Shown here piece after piece: positions 1 to 11,621 of a DNA stretch of 64,000 nucleotides. The translations under genes were made by a program, and so were the position numbers. The notes beneath the pieces were generated by a model. It was not told the origin of the DNA. It searched no databases and saw only the letters and a list, made by a program, of their open reading frames with translations. Every line of letters begins with the position of its first letter. Positions within the stretch are counted from its first letter, which is position 1. The DNA is from Cotesia glomerata (taxonomy: Eukaryota; Arthropoda; Insecta; Hymenoptera; Braconidae): positions 806,001 to 870,000 of the forward strand of contig NC_058159.1 of NCBI RefSeq assembly GCF_020080835.1, written 5' to 3'.

Positions 1-45
1 CAAACATACACACACTAGTAAAGATACACTGTCGGTGTAACTAAT

Positions 46-147
46 GTTTATGACTTAGTTGTAGGTGGCGCGATTTCAAGTTTTACTCGATATCACTGGC
101 CAGTTACTGGTTTATATCCAGTGAAAACTCGATTATTTCTACTAGGG
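46..147 (-). mobile_element. Element C fragment (CCCTAG-ended TIR element)
   Basis: This stretch is the reverse complement of the left end of the complete element at 51622-52182 and ends in the same terminus, TTTCTACTAGGG. It contains the motif AGGTGGCGC at 63-71 and the internal ACTGGCCAGT sequence seen in the full copy. Similarity stops near position 46, so the rest of the element is missing or diverged. It is non-coding. Confidence 0.75.
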
Positions 148-149
148 TT

Positions 150-720
150 GTACACCTCTCGGTTTTTACAAGGCTGATTCCTCTTTTTCTCCTAGCTCTA
201 CGCTTTTTCTATTTTTCATATTGGACCTCAGCAAGTCCCACCCGACACTTCATTTCTACTTTTAATTTTTGCGGCTGTGGACCGACTTGTGCTTTCTGTA
301 CCGTATCCACCCTAAACCTCACCTTCTCAAGCTGTTGGAACAGAATCATGGGGAACCACAGAGAAAACCCATGATAGTACAGTCGAAGCTGGGCTAAGTA
401 CAGTGATTGATAAGAAACTCTTCTTTATCGACCACTGGAACATTAGGCCCCTCTCCTAGTATGCAGAGATCCCTCGCGCTAGCCAACGCTGACTAAAGTG
501 GTCACCCATTCAAGTTGTTGCTTAAAATGTGTGATCGCCCAAGTCAGACGTGTGCCGCCCGGCTATCTCTGCCACTTCCAGAGGCTGGCAATGTAACGTA
601 ACGCACATATTTTTAATTATAATCACTGAAAAATATTGGTGCGTGCTGGGATCGAACCCGGGTCCCACTCTTTCGAAAAGCGAGCACCGAGCCGACCAGG
701 CCATTGCCAGCCTACTAGAA
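150..720 (-). mobile_element. Possible tRNA-derived SINE with pol III promoter boxes
   Basis: On the minus strand a B-box-like sequence (GGGTTCGATCC, plus-strand 649-659) lies about 33 nt downstream of an A-box-like sequence (TGGCCTGGTCGG, plus-strand 692-703), the spacing of a tRNA internal promoter. The T-arm pairs poorly and no full cloverleaf forms, so this is not a functional tRNA. The block down to about 150 is visibly richer in G+C than the DNA beyond 720 and would be the SINE body. Only one copy is in the window, so the outer limits and SINE status are inferred. Confidence 0.45.
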
Positions 721-2151
721 ATAATTTTATATTTTATACTATTTTTCGAGTGATCTCTTGCAAAAAAGAAAAAAAAATATCTATTAATATGACTTCGGAA
801 TGCGACGATCAAACTACCTTAAAACCAAAATGATAGTGAAGGTAGGAATAAGAGCATAAATATGATTAGTATCAACTTTAAATTGAACGTAAGGTGCTAA
901 ATCAGAATACTAAAATAACTACTCTACCGATCAAGTCCTCTTCCTGATATATATATAGAGATCTTATCATGAGTAACGAATAATTTCTCACGCTATAACG
1001 CTCTAATTTTTAATGAGCCTTTGAACAGCAAATTGATGTCGCAAATACTAAATAAAAACTCGAAGTTATCTAACTTGAAATAATAATAATATCAATATAT
1101 GACATAAGATATTAAAAAATGTGCAAGTGCAAGTTTAAATACACTTTTCTTGGCACTCTCTTTTATTTCAGAGCGTGTATTATATACACAAACTATTCCA
1201 CGATAACTCTGACGGCTACTATACCTTAAACACGAATCTTTACCAGCATGACCTAATTCTCATTTGCAAGTTAAGATGGTTCTATTCTAAGTGAGAGAAA
1301 ATCTCGGCGTACAAACATCCAATGCTAGAGAGAATTCAGCGTCCACTGGGTTTACCGTCACGACATCTTTTTTGTTTAATGCGATATTCTTTCATGTAGT
1401 TTTACCTTTGTTTTGTTTTTCTTTTTTCAAATCTAATATATTTCACCAGAAAATTAAAATATCAAATTTATTGCAGATCTGAAACAATGATATCAGATTC
1501 CGTAATAATCCTATAATATGAATCTCTGAAAGCGGTGATGAAACACGATAGCGCTCACCTGTATCTCGATTTCGTTAGAGTAGATATTAAATTTTTTAGT
1601 GATTTTACAATTTTTGGTTTTCAAGTCGTACATTAAGAAGATCCAAGTACCTTCCTAGTGTAAAGAATGTCTATAAAAAAATAATACGTAGAAATACTTT
1701 TGTTATGCATCTTAAAATTAATTTTTAAATTAATTAATAACATTTTTGAGGGAATTTCCAAAAAATTTACTCATTAAATAATTATTAACATTTAATTGAC
1801 TAATACAAAATATAGCACTCTGAATTACTGGTGTACTCTTGACAACACCGCAAGAGTTCTCTAACCTTTAAATTTATACTAAGATTTTCTGGCATTTAAA
1901 AAACCGCGGTTACTTATGCGCCGGGTAACTGCGCAAGCGGTGTTGCCAAGTCAAATACAAGACTTTAAAGAACGCAAGTTCCGAGTGATTTTTCATAAAA
2001 AATATAAAATATCTCCGTAATACCTTCGGAAAGCTACTTTTTTAATTATTTTAATCGAAAGCTTATTATTTTTTCAATCAAATTCAATGAAAATAAAATT
2101 TTTTTGAAATCGTTAATTGCATTAAATTCTCAACCAAATACACGACTGGTG
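721..2151. other. Unassigned A+T-rich DNA
   Basis: No gene, RNA or repeat copy recognised. The only structure noted is an inverted repeat of about 14 bp, CTTGACAACACCGC near 1837 and GCGGTGTTGCCAAG near 1937, enclosing about 85 bp. It may be a decayed foldback element. Confidence 0.5.
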
Positions 2152-2954
2152 TACTGATAGAAGGATTTAGTTCTATTTAGTAAGATTTAGTAACAGATAT
2201 TAAATGATTTAGTAACAAACCTTTCATTACCAAATATTTAGTAATAGGTACTAAATCATTTATTAAAGCCCATTTAGTTCCACTAAATAAATATTTAGTA
2301 GTATTTATCAAATGATTTATTGCTATTCAATAAATCGGTTATTGGTATCAAAGAAATTAATTTTTTAGCTAGTTTTAGCGTGTAACCTAACTTTTTAACT
2401 TAAAATAAATAAAAATAATTAGAATAAATAATTTTAAATAAAAATATAAGGTATTATAAAGAAAAGAATCTCATTAAATTATATTTTTTTGTTTGAGGCA
2501 TTTATAAAATTTAAAATTAAACAAGTTTTCAACAAATCAATATTAGACAAATTAAAAAATGTAAACTAAACTCTACTGAGAAGAGACATAAATAGAAGAC
2601 ATTTATTGGAAATATGTGTGTTTTTAAAGGTTTAATAAATCTCCCAAAATCGAGCTGAATAAAATAATCTAAGTTAGTGAATAGGTTATGTATCACATAA
2701 ACATCCGAATTAAAGCATAGCCATCTACCGACAATACTTGCCAAAGAAATATTTAGTACCTGTTACTAAATATTATTTGGTGGAACTAAATATTTATTTC
2801 CATGTAATAAGACTTTGTTCATATAAAGAAATTATTTATTAAACTGTAACAAATATTATTGATGAGTACAAAATATTTGTTTCTCCCAAATAAATGAATA
2901 AAAATTTTGTTACTAAATCAGTTTAGTACTCCATACTAAATCCTTTTATCAGTG
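2152..2954 (+). mobile_element. Element A2, copy 1 (TA-flanked TIR element)
   Basis: The ends are inverted copies of a CTGATAGAAGGATTTAG terminus, shared with two other copies at 24978-25761 and about 44936-46157. The terminal C and the flanking TA have mutated. The interior is rich in TTTAGTA and AAATATTTAGT motifs. It holds a 71-codon open frame on the minus strand (2529-2744) that recurs in all three copies but begins with TTG, not ATG. It encodes no recognisable transposase and is best called non-autonomous. The superfamily is unassigned, although TA targeting fits Tc1/mariner-like elements. Confidence 0.85.
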
Positions 2955-4521
2955 TGGAATCTCCATTTACCTACATGTAAAAATTACAATTTTCAAACCT
3001 CATTATTTGATTAAATATCCCGAAAATCTACTGTTTTTTAATTTTTTTATTAATTATTAGGCTACGTAGATTGAATTTATAAATTTTCAGGGAGTTTTAA
3101 AAATTTGACTACTTCGCGTGGATCTCCTTAAGCAAATTATCCTCCATAAAATGGTTCAGTCTTGAGGGAAAAATTACGTGGGTACATATATAAGTATAAA
3201 ACATATGTACAGGAACAAAAGCAAATAAACGGGTATTAGAAAAAAAAAATCCCAAAAAAAAAAGTTTGAACCCAAGTGACGAGACGACGTACCGTGAAAT
3301 AGTACTCACTCGTATGCAGTAGAAAAGAGCACTTGGTTGTCGAGCTTCATGGAACAAAAGACCAATTAAGCTCAATACAACTACATTGTCTCTCGGTCAT
3401 TTTTTTCCATTTTTTTCAATCTCCCCTCTTTCTTTCGGTGGCTAGCTCTAATTTTTTTATCCGTATGACGGCACACTATTACCAGCAATAATAAAGCCTT
3501 TGTGCGTGAAATATACTCGATATTTAATTTAACATTACACTCATTTTTTAGAGAATTATTCAAAAAGATAGAAAAAGTCTAGTCTTTGATACAGACAGCC
3601 GTTTTAAATTTCATATTGATTTTGATTCCAACGTTTTTGTGTCAATTGTTACATGAAAAAGAACTTATAGCTGTATAAAATTGCTTTTTTTCAGTGTTTA
3701 TACACTTGACTATTGCAGAAAAACTCACTATATCAATTAACTAATATTTTTTGAAGTATTGAAAAGGTAGAAGCTATTGTTTTTACAAAAAAATGAATAA
3801 ATGAATGTTCAGGAGTAAAATAATTTTTAGCGTGGATGAATAATATTTAGTTTTGTCATTTTTAAAGTATATTTTTTAATTTTTAAACTCGAATTTAAAT
3901 TGTAAATAATGACGATAAATTATACGATATCCAATAAGTTCAAATTTTGTTCATAAAGTGAAGTAAAAGATTTTTTAAAGCTAGATAAAATTTTGCAGAC
4001 TTGACAAGTAGTGTTCCATCGCAGAAACAGACACTCTTAAAACAATGAACAATCTAAATAGTTTCAGGTAAAATTATTTATTCTTGTTCTTGGCAACTAA
4101 CGAGAAGACATAACGAACCACTCATCTGTTAGACTGTTGGTTTGGAAATTCTGTAAAATTAGTACACTAACGTAAGGTACGCGCGAAGAACTCCGTGGTC
4201 GAACTTACGACTCTTGAATTAAGTTCTCCACGAATTTATGTTAATCGCTGTCCTTTAACTTTACTCGTGGGATCAAGATTTTGCCAAGGAAGTTACCAAG
4301 TGCCGCTTTCACGCTTTTGTGTGCATGAGTATAGCGACAACTTAACTTTAATTTCATGTTATTTATTTCCTTTATTCTATTCTATTCTCATTAAAAAAGA
4401 AAAATAGATGAATCTGAAACATTTACATTCTACATGTAGCATTAAATTACACGCCCTAGACCCCGAGATAACTCTTTGTTTTATAATTAAACTACTTAGC
4501 GGAATATGTTTAATAACTTTT
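2955..4521. other. Unassigned A+T-rich DNA
   Basis: No supported gene. The open frames here are under 90 codons, lack recognisable motifs, and lie in low-complexity A/T sequence. No second copy of this stretch was recognised in the window. Confidence 0.5.
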
Positions 4522-5620
4522 AATAAATAAATAAAATTTTGCTTGATTAAATAATGACTTTTGTTAAATTGCACTGTACTTTCTTAAATATTAACGTTTT
4601 CGAAGATATAAGCTCATCCCGATGTTACACTCATCAAGAGCTTTCATTTGAGTACCCACATGCATTTTTGATATATTTTTCATATATACATATACATGAT
4701 ATATATAAATATAGAAAATATATGAAAAATTGATGTGGGTACTTAAATAAAAGGTCTTAATGAGTGTAATATCGGAATGGGCTTATATTTTAAAAAATGT
4801 CAATAGTTGACAAGATACAAGGTCATTTCTTAATTATTGATATTTTTAAAGATATAAGCTCATCCTGATGTTACACTCATCAAGACCTTTCATTTGAGTA
4901 CCCACATGCATTTTTGATATATTTTTCATATATACGTATACATGATATATATAAATATAGAAAATATATGAAAAATTGATGTGGGTACTTAAATAAAAGG
5001 TCTTAATGAGTGTAATATCGGAATGGGCTTATATTTTAAAAATGTCAATAGTTGACAAAATACAAGGTCATTTCTTAATTATTGATATTTTAAAGATATA
5101 AGCTCATCCTGATGTTACACTCATCAAGACCTTTCATTTGAGTACCCACATGCATTTTTGATATATTTTTCATATATACGTATACATGATATATATAAAT
5201 ATAGAAAATATATGAAAAATTGATGTGGTTACTTAAATAAAAGGTCTTAATGAGTGTAACATCGGGATGGGCTTATTATCTATATTATTATTATCTATAT
5301 TATTATATCTATAAAAATGTCAATATTTCCCAAGATACAAGGTCATTTTTTAACCCTTTAATGTTCGGCCTTGAATCCTCACTCTTAATTCGAGTCATAT
5401 GTCTTTTTCTTTAAGTGAGAGAGCTATAGTCTTTTTCCTAGAGAGGGGGCCAGAAAAGTAGTAGAAAGGGACGCATGGACACACTACCACAACTAAATCG
5501 TCTTTCACACAACCGCATAACGGACTATGATTGGCTCTCTCTCCTAACAGCTCACACTGAGATTCTTTGCGCTTCCAGAACATTAAAGGGTTAATTATGT
5601 ATCTAGAAATAGAGCATTTT
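4522..5620 (-). mobile_element. Helitron-like H2, copy a, with three palindromic tandem units
   Basis: Matches the H2 copies at 6967, 19638 and 59112. It contains three consecutive units about 245 bp apart (AGCTCATCC at 4611, 4857 and 5101). Each is a long imperfect palindrome: GTTACACTCATCAAGA and GAGTACCCACAT on one arm, ATGTGGGTACT and the complementary block on the other. The CTAG end present in other copies is missing here. A piggyBac-type MITE (5354-5590) is inserted near the other end, after which the H2 sequence TTATGTATCTAGA resumes. Confidence 0.75.
5354..5590. mobile_element. piggyBac-type MITE, PB1
   Basis: A 237-bp element bounded by CCCTTTAATGTTC and its inverted copy, flanked on both sides by TTAA (5350-5353 and 5591-5594). 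The H2 copy at 6967-7575 shows the uninterrupted site (TCATTTCTTAATTATGTATC), with a single TTAA. That is direct evidence for insertion with TTAA duplication, the hallmark of the piggyBac superfamily. A diverged relative lies at 24866-25840. The open frame across it (5395-5583, minus) has no motif and is probably incidental. Confidence 0.88.
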
Positions 5621-6243
5621 CCAATGCAGCCTAAATACTTATCATCATAAATTGACTATTGGTAAAAATGATATGAAACCTTGAAAAGGCACAATTCCAG
5701 GTTAAAACTTTTCCAACGATACCAAATTTAACCATAAAAACCCCTTTTATCATATAATACACTGGTCACAAAATTTTGCTTATTCTCTCAACTATATAGA
5801 TTAAACTTTGTTATAACTTATCAAAATGTTTCACCAGTGTTTTTAGCGATGGGAAAAGTAAATACATGCTTTACATAAATTGCATTGATGGCATTGTTCA
5901 GCAAATTTTGAGTCATGCATGACTAAACCACGGTTCGAGATATCCATTATATTATCAGCTTTCATTTTACGCCATGTATTATCATAATGAATAATAATTA
6001 TAATGATAAATTTTTGGGCCAACTATTTGTGATAATTTCATTTTACTTTAATTGACGCTTAACTGAGAGTGTGTTTAATATCCGGAAGAGAAACTTTTCA
6101 TTTGAGTTTTCAAATTTTGGCGAGATAATGAAGCTATTCTGTTAAAACTTTATCTTGATTATTAAAACTTGTATAAATATATAAAAATAAAAACGTCATT
6201 CTTAAAATTTTTTTTGGCTTATAACAATTATTCAAATTTTGCA
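5621..6243. other. Unassigned A+T-rich DNA
   Basis: No gene or repeat copy recognised. It contains an interrupted palindromic stretch near 5975-6010 (ATTATCATAATGAATAATAATTATAATGAT) of simple composition. Confidence 0.4.
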
Positions 6244-6419
6244 CACTGATAAAAAGATTTGTTTATAGTTAAAAATATTTGTTAATATTTAACAAATCAT
6301 TTATTATAGACCACTTTTTGGTCCTTAATAAATATTTCTTAGTATTTAAAAAGATTTATTAATATTTAATAAATGAATATTAGATTTATTAAATACAAAC
6401 AAATCATTTTAAATACTAA
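6244..6419 (+). mobile_element. MITE A1, copy a, truncated
   Basis: Begins CACTGATAAAAAGATTTG and follows the complete A1 at 10680-10951 closely up to about 6419, then diverges, so the right third and right TIR are lost. The following bases (6432-6560) are rich in TTCTTGGCTCAAGAA-type motifs also seen in A4 and F5, but are not a clear copy of either. Confidence 0.85.
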
Positions 6420-6848
6420 TAATTATTTAGGAGCAAGAAAAAATTTTCTTGGCTCAAGAAATTTTGACTTCATTCAAGAAATTTTCAACCTTCCTTAATA
6501 TTTTCTTCAGCTAAGAAAATTTACACTTCAGTCAAGAGTTTTTTTTTTTTTTTTCAAGTGTAGATATCAATACCAGTAAGTGACTCCAGAATGCTGCAAT
6601 GCAAAAAATAAACATAATTAACTTCTGGGGCAGCGCACTCGAGTAGTAAACGACAGATCACTGGTTCGGTTCCATCCCGTTTTTTTTTTCTTCTATAATT
6701 AAATTACTCTTTTTCGCTATTCAATGATTGCGTATCCTTTCTGCAAAACTCAGTCAATCGAATAACGTCAATCAATAATTATCTTTGTTTACGATTTTTC
6801 ACGAGAGGACTTTTTATACTCGATTCATATTCATTCAACTATACATTA

Positions 6849-6966
6849 AAAAAACTATATAGTAAAATTTGCTCCAATTCTGGTTAATTTTTAGTATTTT
6901 AAATAATACATCGGACTCTGGGGTGACATAACATTAAATAATACAAAATAATGAAATAATAATATA
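6849..6966 (+). mobile_element. Diverged F6 fragment, left part
   Basis: Resembles the start of F6 at 36875 (CAATTCTGGTTAATTTTTAG, then a block ending in GGGGTGACA). The matching continuation appears at about 7578-7790, on the far side of the H2 element. H2 therefore appears to have inserted into an older F6 copy. Confidence 0.6.
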
Positions 6967-7577
6967 CTAGCAACCTTGCAGTCACTATGTGAGAGCTGTG
7001 TATTTGTGAACTATAAATAAATAAAATTTTGCTTTATTAACTAATGACTTTTGTTAAATTGCACTGTACTTTTTTAACTATTGACGTTTTTACAGATATA
7101 AGCTCATCCCGATGTTACACTCATCGAGACCTTTCATTTGAGTACCCACATCAATTTTTCATATATTTATATATATTATATATATAAATATATGAAAAAT
7201 TGATGTGGGTACTCAAATGAAAGGTCTCGATGAGTGTAGTGTCGGGGTGAGCTTATATCTTTAAAAATGTCAATAGTTCACAAGAATATTTATTAAATTG
7301 CACTGAATTGTCTTAAATATTGACGTTTTTAAAAATATAAGCTCATCCCGATGCTACACTCATTAAGAGCTTTCATTTGAGTACCCACATGCATTTTTGA
7401 TATATTTTTCATATATATATATATAAATATATGAAAAATTGATGTGGGTACTCAAATGAAAGGTCTTGATGAGTGTAACATCAGGATGAGCTTATATCTT
7501 TAAAAATATCAATAGTTCACGAGATACAGGGTCATTTCTTAATTATGTATCTAGAGATATCTTTAATATTGAATATT
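6967..7577 (-). mobile_element. Helitron-like H2, copy b, with two palindromic units
   Basis: On the minus strand the element ends in a short hairpin (GTCAC/GTGAC), then TGCAAGGTTG, then CTAG followed by a host T. This is the 3'-end layout of Helitrons. Two palindromic units follow, starting near 7100 and 7340. The far end is about 7575, where F6-like sequence resumes. No Rep/helicase coding sequence is present, so it would be non-autonomous. Confidence 0.7.
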
Positions 7578-7790
7578 GGTATCTTTAATATTGAAAAAAA
7601 TGATTTGTAGTGGTTACTGTAGCAGACAACGACTCTCACTATTTAAAAATAATTGTTTCAAACAATAAAAAACTTAAATTCAATAATTATAGTTCCGTTT
7701 TTATCCTTGTGTATTTTTTTTTCTGTATAATTATTGAATTTTTTCGTAATAAAATACGTTGCGTGTTTAATTTAATTATCATGTTACTCT
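7578..7790 (+). mobile_element. Diverged F6 fragment, right part
   Basis: Resembles F6 around 37020-37260: AACGACTCTC, then TGTTTCAAACA, then a block of CAATAATTATAGTT. It is the continuation of the fragment at 6849-6966 across the inserted H2. An open frame of 88 codons begins in it at 7610 with GTG and has no motif. Confidence 0.5.
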
Positions 7791-8231
7791 TGTTTAAATT
7801 TTTTGGCCCCTTATCATATAAAAAAATTCACTCGAATACAATTAAAAGGTATCTTTTGATTCACTTTCGAAGTTAGCTCGTTATAAATTCTTTTTAGCTT
7901 AGAATAATTATTTAAAAAGTGAATTCTTAATTGAAATAAATATGTATGTACAATTAACTTGAAATTTTTAATTAATTCATTAATCTGCATAGCTAATTAT
8001 TAGCCAGCCCCGGTTGACAATTATCTCCCGGTTATCTATTCTAAGGCATGCTCGGTACCGTCGACAAACCGTACTCACATTAACTTTATCTAACAAACTC
8101 TTACTCCTTGAAAACTCTACGTCAACTCTCATTCGTGAGACGTATTAGTTTTCTTATTATCATTATTATTAAAGATTTTATCGACGCGAAAAATCCAGCT
8201 AAGAAAATATAAAAAGTAATCCCCAGTGACA

Positions 8232-9206
8232 ATTATTAGTAGATTTTATAAAAATCTAACTATTGCAGCCATCCTGATGGCGCAACTTTTAAAAAATTTA
8301 GCCATTTTCTGACTTAGTTTGTCGAGCTGAGTCAGAAAATATATATAGTTCAAAAGTTTATATATATATATATATATTTATACGATACAACGCGGCTTGT
8401 CAGCACGATAGCGTTTTCAATTTATGACCGATTCTTCTCAAACTCAGCATGCTTTATCTATCGATCAAGACCAAGGTTAAGTTTGAAGATGAGCTTAATC
8501 GGGCGAGTAATTTGGAAATAACAGGATTTTGTAATTTTGAAAATCGTAAAAATTGATGTTTTTACTACTTCAACTTGGTATAATTACTGAACTAGACAAG
8601 ATATTGAAATTTGGTAAAATGCATCGTAAAGCTTTTTTAATAAGCTTCAATTTTCACTACTCAGAAGTGGTAGTAGCTTCAATATTACTCCTTTTAGAGT
8701 TCGTTTAATGAAACAGTTTTACTGTTGCAGCCGTTTTAGAATTATTGTCTACATCATAGCTTAATCATGATGTAAATTCAATAATTACGATATTGATCAG
8801 TCTTTCGTGTAATGTTTTCGGGTAGGTTGTTAGTAAATATGTCACAAATTAGTTCTAACCATTGTTTTCTTCAACTAAAATTTTATCCGGTTGCAAAATT
8901 CTGATTAACTTGGAAACTGTTGTTTCTAAGCAGTTACTTAAAATTTGGACATTTATAATTCAAATCTTATAATCTGTGCAATTCTTTGGTAAATATTTGA
9001 GAAACTTTTTCTTCACAAGATAATTTTTTTTCCAAAATTTGTTCTGAATAGTTTCAAATTTATTATTGAATTTTGTTTTTAATTCATGAATTAAGTTATA
9101 CATTACCAGTGTTATTATATTATTTTATTGAAAATCAATTTTCTTTATTTGAAAAATCTACTTCCATTTCGGCTGCCGAATGGCCTTTTTTTTTTTTATA
9201 ATCTTG
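8232..9206 (+). repeat. Dispersed repeat F10, copy 1
   Basis: Shares with 50984-51546 a sequence including TTGTCAGCACGATAG, a block around CAAGGTTAAGTTTGA, and the ending CATTTCGGCTGCCGAATGGCC. The two copies are substantially diverged and of different length. No terminal inverted repeats or coding motif were seen, so the class is unknown. Confidence 0.6.
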
Positions 9207-10134
9207 AATCTGTTATTAAAAAAGCGAATTTTTTGTTTTTTGTGAAAATAAATCAATTTTTTACAATAAATAAATATCACATACGATTGGAATAACATTC
9301 AAAGAAAACAAAATAACAATTGAACAGGATGATAATACATTTGATGTTTATTGAGCTTCAAATATCGATAATACGATTATCACAAGTGAAAGAGTTAAAT
9401 ACTGTAAATTTATGAATGTTTTAACAAATGGATTAATTAACAAAAAGCGTGAACTTCAATCGTAAGTATCAACTCGCATTTGTTTAATATATTATCATAA
9501 TTTAATTTAATATTTATGTAATTCACGTAATATTAAAAAAACATTAATTACACTAAAGGATGTGTTTCAACACTTCCAAAAATACGAGGATTTAATTACA
9601 CGGTTCGCTTGAAAGTAAAACTGTTGTTTAAAAAATATATTATTTTAATTTAAATGGAATCATAAAAGCTGGATAATTTAACTCCATCTCAATTGCAGGA
9701 ACTAGAAAATAGTAACTTACCACCTCCTATTTGTTACACACTACGACTTGTCGGAACGTTTATTTTACTCATTGAATTACCTTTAAGTTAATTTACGATT
9801 AAACGTGAAAATTTTTAGAAGAAAAAAAATTAACAAAAAACAAAGCAATAAAGAGAAAAGTAAATCAATTATGAGGAATTAATTTTCCGACCTCTGAAAA
9901 ACGAGATCACTTTTGATGTTTCTAATTTAAAAGTAAATAAATTATAAAGTAATTCAACAATAATATGAATTAAAAAAGATCAAAGTTATTGTATGAAGTC
10001 ACTTTTGTTTATTATAGTTTAATTAACATTCCTACAGTTTATTATTTAACTGATTAAGATCCTTTATGACTGACAATTAAAAAATTTAGTCACTCAAACT
10101 CTCAGTTAATTGTAAGTTGTTAATTAAGATTTCA
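9207..10134. other. Unassigned A+T-rich DNA
   Basis: No gene, RNA or repeat copy recognised. Confidence 0.4.
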
Positions 10135-11475
10135 CGTGCTTAAAGGTAAAAGGACTTATAGCTAAGGGTTAATAGGGATTTATGCTGAAAGGGCGTATAA
10201 AAAAAATTATTTTTGCCATTCGGTTTGAAATTGTCTGAAACGTAAAAATCTGTGAAAAAAAAAAAAAGTTGGTATCCTAAAGCTGAAAGGGCGTATCTCA
10301 AAACACACGCCCTTTCACCTTTAAGAAAAGTACTACTTAAAGGTAAAAGGGCGCATAAAAAAAATTGTATTTTTTATACCAAATATTAAATAATGGTTTC
10401 ACAAGACAAGTTATACTCAAATAACAGCCTCATATACAAAGTTTAATATAAACAAATAGCAAATAAATCCATCAAAGACAAATTACGTAAAAATTAAGTA
10501 ATAAAAAAAAAATCACAATGACAAATAACGTTCAAATATTTTGAAATTTCCCGTTTTAATCGCCCTATTGAATATAATTACTGTTTCCGTTCACAGAGTA
10601 GCTGTTTCATCATGATCAAGCATCCAGAATCTAAATTTTATGATAACTATTTCTTAAAATGAATAATTCGACGATTATACACTGATAAAAGGATTTGTTT
10701 ATAGTTAAAAATATTTGTTAATATTTAACAAATCATTTATTAGAGACCACTTTTTAGTCCTTAACAAATATTTCTTAGTATTTAAAAAGATTTATTAATA
10801 TTTAATAAATGAATATCAGATTTATTAAATACAAACAAATCATTTTAAATACTAAGAAATATTTGTTTGATACTAAAAAATGGTCTCTAATAAATGATTT
10901 GTTAACTATTAACAAATATTTTTTTAATACAAATAAATCCTTTTATCAGTGTAACATCGACATTTTGACCATTTTTAGTTATTTTTTCAAAGTTAAGATT
11001 GCAATTGAACTATTTTCAGGCAATGTGTAGTACAACCGACTTATGTACGTTATTTAATCAAGAATATCATTCAGTGAAATCTACCTTCCATTTCAGGTTT
11101 GGTCGAATGGCGTTTTTTAGATATATTTTCTTTTTTAACTTTAAAAAATTGTATAGTTAAGGTTTTACGCCGCTACTACCACAGAAAGTTTTTTTTTCAC
11201 ATTTTTAAACTACGAATATGTTATTTTGTAAACTGACCGAAAAAAAAATTATACACCCTGTCACCTTTAGATCACCAAAATTTCGAATTCTTAAAAGTAA
11301 AAGGGCGTATAATTAAAGATATACGCCCTTTTACCCTTGTAATTTTTTTTTTCAATTTTAAGCGCAGAATGTGTCTACTACTCGATTGGCAATAAAAAAA
11401 AAATATGCGCCCTTTTACCTTTGCAAAGGTAAAAGGGCGCATAAATTGTTATAAGTCCTTTTACCTTTAGGCACG
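10135..11475. mobile_element. Foldback element F8, copy 1
   Basis: The ends are inverted copies of CGTGCTTAAAGGTAAAAGG, about 26 bp of TIR. The interior repeats AAAGGTAAAAGGGCG and its complement many times, in both orientations, so it can fold on itself at several places. A nested MITE A1 occupies 10680-10951. A second copy at 27327-28306 lacks that insertion. No coding capacity. Confidence 0.8.
10680..10951 (+). mobile_element. MITE A1, copy b, complete
   Basis: A 272-bp element with TIRs CACTGATAAAAGGATTTG and inverse, flanked by TA on both sides (10678-10679 and 10952-10953). The other F8 copy has an uninterrupted site near 27865 with one TA, so the TA duplication is directly visible. 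The whole element is close to a palindrome. The 73-codon open frame at 10809-11030 runs out of the element into F8 and is not a gene. Confidence 0.93.
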
Positions 11476-11621
11476 CGATTTGTTAAAAGAACAAAAATTC
11501 TTATGAAAAATAATTGTAAAGCACAGTTTATGTTGCAATATTCGACTAGTAATTATACACTGAAAATAAAAATGAATGTTTTGATAGTAATTCTATTACA
11601 CATTTTTTTTCTGAAGTACCC

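Noticed and set aside
4522..5340. CRISPR-like array of regular repeats
   Set aside because: The units are contiguous ~245-bp palindromes without short unique spacers, in a eukaryotic context, and belong to the H2 element.
5395..5583. 62-codon minus-strand frame
   Set aside because: It spans most of PB1, a 237-bp MITE, and is not conserved as a frame in PB2.
6625..6690. Possible tRNA or pol III unit: GGTTCGGTTCC followed by a T run
   Set aside because: The B-box is imperfect, no cloverleaf with anticodon stem could be drawn, and the T run is common in this A+T-rich DNA.
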